8,068 nt of DNA, taken from the NCBI GenBank assembly GCA_019309245.1, contig JAFDGP010000215.1, forward strand, positions 1 to 8,068, written 5' to 3'. Positions within the stretch are counted from its first letter, which is position 1; the number at the start of each line of letters is the position of its first letter. Positions 1 through 3,733 of the stretch are shown here, piece by piece. The stretch is from Deltaproteobacteria bacterium (GTDB taxonomy: Bacteria > Desulfobacterota > Desulfobacteria > Desulfobacterales > C00003060). A model generated the notes under the pieces. It did no database searches, had not been told where the DNA came from, and was given only the letters and a program-made list of their open reading frames with translations. Position numbers and translations under genes: made by a program.

Positions 1-594
1 AAAATTCGGCGGCATGTGCTGGACCACCATCACGCCCGGGATGGTCGGGGGAAACCGGGCCAAGACCCTTTTCAAGGCTTCGGTGCCCCCGGTGGACGCT
101 CCAATAGCAATCACCTTATTGGTTGTCTCTTGAAGCGCCCGGCTGGAGACCTTGAGGGCGGGGCCTGCCGGGGATTTGTCACCATTGCCCCTTGACACCC
201 GGGCTCTGGCGGCCGCCCTGATCTTATCCGCAAGCTGTTGCTTCATGTCCCCCACGGTGTAGGCTGCGCCCGGTTTTGAAAGCACCTCTATCGCCCCGCT
301 CTCCATGGCCTCCAGGGCCAGCTTTCCCCCTTTTGGGGTGAGTGAGCTCACGATAATCACCGGTATGGGATGGTATTTCATGAGCTTTTTTAAAAAGGTA
401 ATCCCGTCCATTCGGGGCATCTCGATGTCCAGTGTCACCACATCGGGCTGCAGCTTGACGATCTTGTCTCGGGCCACATAGGGATCAGGGGCGGTGCCGA
501 TGACTTCCATGTCCGGTTCTTTGGAGAGCTCCTCCGTGAAGATCTTTCGGACAATGGCCGAGTCATCCACAATCAACACCTTAATATCTCTCAT
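1..594 (-). CDS. cheB: CheB protein-glutamate methylesterase, 3' end cut off by window edge
   Basis: CheB removes methyl groups from glutamates of chemoreceptors (and can deamidate glutamines) and is activated by CheA phosphorylation. The visible 198 residues hold a complete receiver domain (about 3-120) with acidic residues D10-D11, phosphoacceptor D56 in the TLDIEMPRMDG motif, S83-S84 after strand 4 and the KPG loop with K107. A charged linker (about 125-158) follows, then the start of the esterase domain, with the catalytic serine S167 in GASTGG and the histidine H193 in VVQHMP. The third triad member, an aspartate, would lie beyond the left edge. The ATG at 594 is preceded by a GGTGAGG-type ribosome site that overlaps the cheY stop; the gap to cheY is 13 bases, so the two are surely cotranscribed. 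Identification is secure; only the C-terminus is unseen. Confidence 0.96.
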   Translation of the reverse strand, partial: MRDIKVLIVDDSAIVRKIFTEELSKEPDMEVIGTAPDPYVARDKIVKLQPDVVTLDIEMPRMDGITFLKKLMKYHPIPVIIVSSLTPKGGKLALEAMESGAIEVLSKPGAAYTVGDMKQQLADKIRAAARARVSRGNGDKSPAGPALKVSSRALQETTNKVIAIGASTGGTEALKRVLARFPPTIPGVMVVQHMPPNF

Positions 595-607
595 GAGTCA
601 ACCTCAC

Positions 608-1033
608 CTAAAAATCACAGCCGTCCAAATCGCCCTTTTCTTCCAGGGGATCTTCGTGCAGGCCCAGCACGTCCAGCAATGTGTTTTTGATCTCCTCCGG
701 CCTGAAGGGCTTGCTGATACAGGCCTTGGCACCAAGGCTGATCAGCTCTTCAATACGCTCTTCACGGCCTTCCGTGGTCACCACCACGACCGGTGTGTCT
801 GACACGATATCCTGATGGTTCAAGGCCTTCAGGAAGGCAAAACCGTCCATCTCAGGCATATGCACATCAGTCAGGATCACATCCGCCCATTCCCGGTCCA
901 GGACCTCCAGGGCCTCCCGGCCATTGCCTGCCTCGGAAATATGGCCGATGTCAAAGCCGGACATCTCCAGGGTTTTTTTGATGATGGTTCGCATGGATGA
1001 CGAATCGTCCACGATAAGAACATTAAACGCCAT
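608..1033 (-). CDS. cheY: CheY-type single-domain response regulator
   Basis: A 141-residue stand-alone receiver, the phosphorylated output of a CheA pathway. Visible key residues are D9-D10, phosphoacceptor D56 (LTDVHMPEMDG), switch threonine T86 (VVVVTTEGREE), E88 and K108 (SKPF). The domain fills almost the whole protein; a 15-residue acidic tail (EDPLEEKGDLDGCDF) follows. Odd point: the position of the aromatic switch (Tyr106 in E. coli CheY, three residues before the lysine) is Cys105. The start is the ATG at 1033, with AAGGAGG at 1040-1046 six bases upstream. It sits 26 bases after the HDOD gene and 13 before cheB, inside a cheD-HDOD-cheY-cheB block. This context supports a chemotaxis-class CheY rather than an unrelated receiver, but the output (flagellar motor, pili or other) cannot be told here. 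Confidence 0.93.
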   Translation of the reverse strand: MAFNVLIVDDSSSMRTIIKKTLEMSGFDIGHISEAGNGREALEVLDREWADVILTDVHMPEMDGFAFLKALNHQDIVSDTPVVVVTTEGREERIEELISLGAKACISKPFRPEEIKNTLLDVLGLHEDPLEEKGDLDGCDF

Positions 1034-1059
1034 GGGAGGCCTCCTTGGCTGTGGGTTGC

Positions 1060-1905
1060 CTAAACCATGCCCAATACATCTTGGATCCTGTGGTATTCGT
1101 TATAAAAATCGATGACAATGGCTTCAAGGTCCCGGCTGGCCAATCCAAGCTGGTCCATGACCTCCTGCTTGCCGCGGCAGGACAACCCGTCCGCGCCCAC
1201 GCCGATACCCACAGATAGGGCAATGACATTGGCAAGATAGACCAGCCTTGTGACTTGGTCATCTTGCGAGGCCTGCTCCGGCCGGTGATGAAATGCGATG
1301 GCCGTAACAATTTCCTCTGGAAAGTCCCACGTCGCGGCGATCTTCCCGCCGATCTCCGCGTGATTGGTGCCGAACACTTCGGTCTCAGCCTCCAGAAAAG
1401 AATGGCTCCCTGAAGCCACCAGGGCCATGATCGGCTCGAAATATTCGTCCACAAAGCCATCCAACACCACCTTGCCGATGTCATGCAAAAGCGCTGCGGT
1501 AAACAAGGACGGGGGCTCATGCCCATTGACCCGCTGTGAAATAAGCCGGGCAATCACGCCGGTGGCCACCGCGTGTTTCCACAAATCCCCCTTGGCCAGA
1601 TCATATCCCTTGTGTTTTTTCTCAAAGAATTTCACCACCGCTCCGGCCAGCAAAATATCTTTCAACTGGGCATTGCCCAGCAACACCAGCCCTTCCCGCA
1701 GGGAGTGCACCTTTCTCGAAAGCCCATAGTAAGCTGAGTTGCACAGCTTCAGGACATTGGCCGTAATGGACGGATCATACTCGACAATGGCGATCACATC
1801 CTCTACAGAAGCTCCGGCATCTTCCAATACGCTCAGCGCCTGTGTAGCCACACTTGGAAAGGGCGGCAGAGCTTTAATTGCCGCGGTAATGTCTTTGACT
1901 CCCAT
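1060..1905 (-). CDS. HDOD domain protein in che operon
   Basis: A 281-residue protein made almost entirely of an HDOD domain (about residues 8-215). The N-terminal helical part is typical: LPPFPSVATQAL, then EYDPSITANVLKLCNSAYYG and LREGLVLLGNAQLKDILL. The HD core has H111, the H141-D142 pair in LLHDIGKVVL, H182 and H206-H207. The HD doublet and surrounding histidines look intact, whereas many HDOD proteins have lost them, so metal binding or phosphohydrolase activity is possible but unproven. HDOD proteins are common in chemotaxis and two-component operons of deltaproteobacteria, usually as regulators of unknown target. The start overlaps the end of cheD in an ATGATG: the ATG at 1908 overlaps the TGA stop as ATGA, while the ATG at 1905 lies at a better distance from the AAGGTG at 1911-1916; I chose 1905. 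Translational coupling to cheD is likely. No second effector domain is visible. Confidence 0.93.
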   Translation of the reverse strand: MGVKDITAAIKALPPFPSVATQALSVLEDAGASVEDVIAIVEYDPSITANVLKLCNSAYYGLSRKVHSLREGLVLLGNAQLKDILLAGAVVKFFEKKHKGYDLAKGDLWKHAVATGVIARLISQRVNGHEPPSLFTAALLHDIGKVVLDGFVDEYFEPIMALVASGSHSFLEAETEVFGTNHAEIGGKIAATWDFPEEIVTAIAFHHRPEQASQDDQVTRLVYLANVIALSVGIGVGADGLSCRGKQEVMDQLGLASRDLEAIVIDFYNEYHRIQDVLGMV

Positions 1906-2384
1906 CATAACACCTTGGTCCCCATGCCAGAAACCTTGAGCGTGAGCTCGCCGGTAGCAATATGTAACCACATGGTCCTGTTGGAGGTGCCTCCAACGTC
2001 CTCGGCCTTGACCATGACGTTATTGCGCCAGAACATCTTTCTCAATGCTGCATAGTTGCGCTTTCCGATATTGAATTTTCCCGAAGGATCCATAATCTGA
2101 GAGCCGCCGGCCACCTTGGAAACCATACGATTCTTTTCCGCCCCGAGCTTGTAGCAAGCCTTGAACAGCAGCGGAATGCCGGTATCGGCAAACATCAAGG
2201 GGTTTTCCTTTGCCTTAGCATGGTCCAAATCCGAGTCAGGAAGCATGTAGTGGAGCAGACCTCCGACCCGGGCAACAGGGTCATAGACCGCCAGTCCAAT
2301 ACAGGAGCCCAGAGAATGGGTCACCAGGACCGCTTCAGGGTCACGGCTCACCTTCATATCCGCGATGCCGACAACGACATTCAA
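1905..2384 (-). CDS. cheD: CheD chemoreceptor glutamine deamidase
   Basis: CheD deamidates glutamines in MCPs to methylatable glutamates, and in organisms with CheC it also takes part in adaptation. The 159-residue length and sequence fit the family. Catalytic Cys28 lies in THSLGSCIG, His45 in GGLLHYMLP, and Thr22 takes the third active-site position (T. maritima CheD uses C27, H44, T21). The conserved KVAGGSQIMD and FNIGKRN segments follow. The start is unusual: the only in-frame start giving the full conserved N-terminus (VVVGIADMKVSRDP) is a TTG at 2384, backed by AAAGGAA at 2392-2398 seven bases upstream; the next in-frame ATG (2357) would remove the first beta strand. Its TGA overlaps the HDOD start, so cheD leads the four-gene block running to cheB. 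No cheC is seen nearby. Confidence 0.96.
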   Translation of the reverse strand: MNVVVGIADMKVSRDPEAVLVTHSLGSCIGLAVYDPVARVGGLLHYMLPDSDLDHAKAKENPLMFADTGIPLLFKACYKLGAEKNRMVSKVAGGSQIMDPSGKFNIGKRNYAALRKMFWRNNVMVKAEDVGGTSNRTMWLHIATGELTLKVSGMGTKVL

Positions 2385-2398
2385 TATATCGTTCCTTT
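2382..2398 (-). promoter_or_regulatory. Ribosome site and TTG start of cheD
   Basis: On the minus strand AAAGGAA (2392-2398) stands seven bases before TTG (2382-2384). The ATG at 2380 is in another frame and gives only a few codons. The site therefore fixes a non-ATG start for cheD, consistent with the alignment of the protein N-terminus to known CheD proteins. Confidence 0.75.
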
Positions 2399-2416
2399 CT
2401 CAAGCCAGTGGGATAT

Positions 2417-2446
2417 CTTAAAGGAAAATCGTTTATAAAAATTCAA
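2417..2446 (-). promoter_or_regulatory. Weak sigma-70-like promoter candidate for cheD block
   Basis: On the minus strand TTGAAT (2441-2446) and TTTAAG (2417-2422) are separated by 18 bases, each matching four of six consensus bases. The site falls just after a hairpin that may end the upstream receiver gene and about 30 bases before the cheD start, the right place for a promoter of cheD-HDOD-cheY-cheB. The match is only moderate and could be chance in this AT-rich gap. Confidence 0.3.
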
Positions 2447-2458
2447 GGACCAGTCCTT
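2437..2458 (-). terminator. Candidate intrinsic terminator after receiver gene
   Basis: Minus-strand RNA reads AAGGAC, a two-base centre, GTCCTT (2445-2458), followed at once by GAATTTTTAT. The stem is short (six pairs, realistically five with a four-base loop), so termination may be partial and allow read-through into cheD. It lies 10 bases after the stop of the receiver gene ending at 2468. Confidence 0.45.
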
Positions 2459-2467
2459 CCGCCCCCC

Positions 2468-2848
2468 TCACTGCACCCACCTGTCCAGCTTTTCAAAGGC
2501 ATCTGCCGCCGCCTTGCAAAGCACACTGAGCTCAACGGGCTTTGTAAAATAGTCATCAAACCCGGCCTCCCGGCAGTCCGCCAGATCAAATAAAGACGTA
2601 TATCCGGTAACCGCATTAATAATCGCAATGGGATCGTTTTGCCGAATTCTTCTGACAAGTTCTACCCCGCTCATTTCCGGCATATTCAGATCCAGAAACA
2701 TGACGGGGATGTGCTCTTTTTTCAATAACTCCATAGCATCCCTGGCATTCTCAGCACTATAGACGCTGTATCCGGCCTTGCGAAAAGCAAGTTCGAAGGC
2801 ATTCCGTATGGCCGCTTCATCATCGACTACCAGAATCTTTCTGTCCAT
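2468..2848 (-). CDS. Stand-alone receiver domain protein
   Basis: A 126-residue single-domain response regulator with no output domain. D9-D10 (VVDDE), phosphoacceptor D53 (FLDLNMPEMSG), T81 (AVTGYTS), Y100 and K103 (DDYFTKP) are all in place, so it should accept phosphate. I chose the ATG at 2848 because the protein then begins MDRKILVVDDE, directly at the first beta strand, with an AAAGGATGG-type ribosome site about 10 bases upstream. A start at 2890 would add 14 residues without a recognisable ribosome site. It stands apart from its neighbours, with about 190 bases before it and 83 after. Its partner kinase is not visible; a CheA-linked sink or an adaptor role is a guess from context. Confidence 0.9.
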   Translation of the reverse strand: MDRKILVVDDEAAIRNAFELAFRKAGYSVYSAENARDAMELLKKEHIPVMFLDLNMPEMSGVELVRRIRQNDPIAIINAVTGYTSLFDLADCREAGFDDYFTKPVELSVLCKAAADAFEKLDRWVQ

Positions 2849-2903
2849 CGCGTGATATCCATCCTTTCTGTCATGGATCTCTTTGCCCATCCGTCGCGTT
2901 CAT

Positions 2904-2909
2904 CTTATA
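2904..2909 (-). promoter_or_regulatory. Possible -10 element for the receiver at 2468-2848
   Basis: TATAAG on the minus strand lies about 55 bases before the chosen start, with no good -35 match at the expected distance. Weak evidence only, but this gene follows an untranslated gap of about 190 bases and so may have its own promoter. Confidence 0.2.
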
Positions 2910-2954
2910 GGAAGGGCAAGGTGGTGACTCTACGCCCCCCTTGTTATTGAGGTT

Positions 2955-2982
2955 CCCTTCAGTCTGCCTCTGACAGACAGGG
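2955..2982 (-). other. Bulged hairpin between two receiver genes
   Basis: Minus-strand RNA can pair CCCT with AGGG and GTCTG with CAGAC around a seven-base loop, with a three-base bulge (TGA). C-rich and G-rich runs flank it (CCCCC at 2980-2984 and GGGGGG at 2935-2940 on the minus strand) and could extend the structure. No T-run follows, so it is not a typical terminator. It may be a leader structure of the downstream receiver gene or part of a weak transcript end. The rest of 2849-3042 shows nothing I recognise. Confidence 0.3.
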
Positions 2983-3042
2983 GGTGTACACGTTGGCGGA
3001 TCAGGACTTATTTTCACGAGAGTTCATGCTGATTATGTCATG

Positions 3043-3417
3043 TCAGGAGTCGCCCAGGACCGCACATACGGCGTCCAAGACCTCTTTTGTCGAAAGGGGC
3101 TTTGACAAAATCCGCTTGGCGCCCATCATCCCGGCCATAGACAGGCAGTCTCTCCATTCCAACCAGTTCCCACCCCCGGACATGGCGATGACGCCTACAC
3201 CGGGGTAGTCACGGCGCAGGGTTTTGATTGTCTCCAGACCATCTTTTTCGGGCATTAAAATATCTGTAATGACCACATCGATTGCCTGCGCCTTACAGAG
3301 TTGAATCGCTTTTTTCCCGTCCGTCGCCTCCAGGACTTCATATCCCTCACGCTGTAACACGTCGCGGAGTGACCTCAATATCTGTACATCATCGTCTACA
3401 ACCAGGATTCGTATCAT
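3043..3417 (-). CDS. Stand-alone receiver domain protein with glycine-rich beta4-alpha4 loop
   Basis: A 124-residue single-domain response regulator. D8-D10 (VVDDD), phosphoacceptor D52 (ITDILMPEKDG) and K106 (LSKP) are present. The switch threonine is replaced by serine (S80 in IAMSGGGNW), and the segment after it (about 81-96) is longer than in CheY and Gly/Trp-rich; the usual aromatic switch site is Ile103. The ATG at 3417 puts the first beta strand at residue 2 (MIRILVVDDD), with GGAGAG at 3428-3433 ten bases upstream. A longer open frame reaching 3555 would add 46 residues with no receiver homology, and I regard it as leader. The gene follows a likely terminator and a sigma-54-like site, so it is probably transcribed separately from the MCP gene. 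Confidence 0.9.
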   Translation of the reverse strand: MIRILVVDDDVQILRSLRDVLQREGYEVLEATDGKKAIQLCKAQAIDVVITDILMPEKDGLETIKTLRRDYPGVGVIAMSGGGNWLEWRDCLSMAGMMGAKRILSKPLSTKEVLDAVCAVLGDS

Positions 3418-3458
3418 CTTTCTTACACTCTCCAAGATAGATATCTCTGAATAGAGGT

Positions 3459-3538
3459 CCTTATCCTGCCTCGCGTTCCCGGAGCAACTGCACGTGTAGT
3501 ACCACCCTAAAGATTTTAAAAATAGCCAGAGGATAAGG
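3459..3538. repeat. 9-base inverted repeat flanking the sigma-54-like site
   Basis: CCTTATCCT (3459-3467) and AGGATAAGG (3530-3538) are perfect reverse complements 62 bases apart. Between them lies the sigma-54-like element. This could be a pair of operator half-sites or arms of a leader structure; the match is exact but short. Confidence 0.45.
3489..3504 (-). promoter_or_regulatory. Sigma-54-like promoter before receiver gene
   Basis: On the minus strand TGGTAC, five bases, then GTGCA. Against the consensus TGGCAC-N5-TTGCA only one base in each block differs, and the GG and GC doublets are exactly 12 bases apart, as sigma-54 requires. Transcription would start near 3478, giving a leader of about 60 bases before the ATG at 3417. 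Confidence 0.45.
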
Positions 3539-3638
3539 CTCCGGGTCCATGGCACATCCTACGTCGATCATCACCAGGGCGACCCGGTCTCCGAGAAAAT
3601 AGGCAAATGTCATGTGTCAATTCCCAAACCCAAAAGAT

Positions 3639-3694
3639 GGGCTCTTCCCTCTCTGCGACCTGCAGCCTGCAGCCGGTATGAGAGGGAAGAACCC
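3639..3694 (-). terminator. Long-stem transcription terminator after MCP gene
   Basis: Two 15-base arms, 3639-3653 and 3680-3694, form a hairpin with a 26-base loop. Minus-strand RNA pairs at all positions with one G-U wobble, while in plus-strand RNA the same position would be a C-A mismatch. This favours function in the direction of the MCP gene. The stem begins 39 bases after the MCP stop and is followed by ATCTTTTGGGTTTG, an imperfect U-tract. The loop contains a tandem CTGCAGG/CTGCAGG. It probably ends or attenuates the pseudo-receiver-cheW-MCP transcript. Confidence 0.6.
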
Positions 3695-3733
3695 TGTGAG
3701 AAGAAGGCTCATCGCAACGAAATGGTCATACTT

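Larger units (their letters stand above)
3418..3733 (-). other. Intergenic region between MCP gene and receiver gene
   Basis: A 316-base stretch without a convincing gene. In transcription order it holds the long terminator-like inverted repeat (3639-3694), a TTGACA motif at about 3617-3622 without a well-spaced -10 partner, one arm of a 9-base inverted repeat (3530-3538), a TAAAAT that could serve as a -10 (about 3513-3518), a sigma-54-like element (3489-3504), the other repeat arm (3459-3467) and the ribosome site of the receiver gene. Confidence 0.6.

Noticed and set aside
1906..1971. N-terminal extension of the HDOD protein to 1971.
   Set aside because: It would run inside cheD in another frame; the ATGATG at the cheD stop is the better start.
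3418..3555. N-terminal extension of the receiver gene up to an ATG at 3555.
   Set aside because: The added 46 residues lie before the first beta strand, resemble no domain and cross promoter-like elements; the ATG at 3417 gives a normal receiver start.
3461..3613. A 50-codon minus-strand open frame (starting MTFAYFLGDRVAL) between the MCP gene and the receiver gene.
   Set aside because: The codons look plausible, but there is no ribosome site, no recognisable similarity, and the frame overlaps the sigma-54-like site and repeat arms. Kept as a possible but unsupported small gene.
3617..3622. TTGACA -35 match just after the terminator.
   Set aside because: The best AT-rich hexamer (TATTTT) is only 13 bases away and nothing suitable lies at 16-18 bases, so no promoter call was made.
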